From the NCBI GenBank assembly GCA_016936335.1, contig JAFGXZ010000242.1, positions 1-15,971 on the forward strand: DNA of 15,971 nucleotides, given 5' to 3'. The DNA is from Fidelibacterota bacterium (lineage in GTDB: Bacteria; Fidelibacterota; UBA2242). The position numbers and the translations under genes were made by a program. Positions 15,904 to 15,971 of this stretch are shown one piece after another (position 1 is the first letter of the stretch; each line of letters opens with the position of its first letter). The notes beneath the pieces are model-generated. The model searched no databases. It saw nothing but the letters and a program-made list of their open reading frames with translations, and was not told the DNA's origin.

Positions 15904-15971
15904 TTAAAATAATGCCATTTGAATTACGGGACTTCTGGCACGTTTAATTGTAGTTGAATTCAAAGATAGAA
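15888..15971. mobile_element. Possible end of an inserted element at the DpnI-like break
   Basis: DpnI-like coding stops at about 15888-15903, and the sequence from there to the window edge has stops in all three frames on the - strand without any DpnI N-terminal motif. The + strand begins CACTACTGTCCGGTTAAAAT, which has the general look of an insertion-sequence end. Only one end would be in the window, so no inverted repeat, target duplication or transposase can be checked. A deletion or rearrangement junction would explain the break equally well. Confidence 0.3.

Noticed and set aside
15904..15971. Simple frameshift restoring the DpnI N-terminus
   Set aside because: All three - strand frames were read to the window edge. 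Each contains a stop and none shows the CPxC zinc motif or other DpnI N-terminal features.

Overview
The window is bacterial. It most likely comes from a phylum in or near the FCB group (Marinimicrobia, Calditrichota, KSB1 or Ignavibacteria-like lineages). The reason is that two exported proteins end in the 'NYPNPFNP...' C-terminal sorting/anchoring domain typical of those lineages. Genes on the right half use clear AGGAG-type ribosome binding sites, and one gene starts with TTG. No rRNA, tRNA or CRISPR array is visible, so the phylum is inferred from protein style only.

Left part (1-4075). A 5'-truncated parallel beta-helix-like surface protein with a sorting domain (+ strand) converges, with a 2-nt gap, on an AlkD-type DNA alkylation repair gene (- strand). 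Directly upstream of alkD on the same strand is a large secreted M14 zinc carboxypeptidase with the same kind of sorting domain.

Centre (4069-15221). This is a complete, very compact branched-chain amino acid operon in the order ilvD-ilvB-ilvN-ilvC-cimA-leuA-leuC-leuD-leuB. Gaps are 0-27 nt and several genes overlap. Including cimA means 2-oxobutyrate for isoleucine can be made from pyruvate by the citramalate route, with LeuC, LeuD and LeuB plausibly serving both citramalate and isopropylmalate chemistry. IlvBN, IlvC and IlvD then finish valine and isoleucine, and LeuA opens leucine synthesis. No threonine deaminase (ilvA) and no aminotransferase (ilvE) is present here.

Operon control. The gap before ilvD (about 4069-4288) holds what looks like a full ribosome-mediated attenuator. 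It has a near-consensus sigma70-type promoter (TTGACA, 17 nt, TAAAAT), a 28-codon leader peptide packed with Ile and Leu codons but no Val, and an intrinsic terminator. A perfect 9-bp antiterminator pairing competes with the terminator, and a perfect 8-bp helix, one arm of which lies in the control codons, could sequester the antiterminator arm. This is the most interesting regulatory element of the window.

Right edge (15222-15971). A convergent, AT-richer gene encodes most of a DpnI-type restriction endonuclease (methyl-directed, GATC). It keeps the catalytic D, E-x-K and the C-terminal winged helix, but its N-terminus is cut off by an in-frame stop, and the sequence beyond that point has no DpnI-like coding in any frame. 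The flanking 80 or so bases may be the end of an inserted mobile element.
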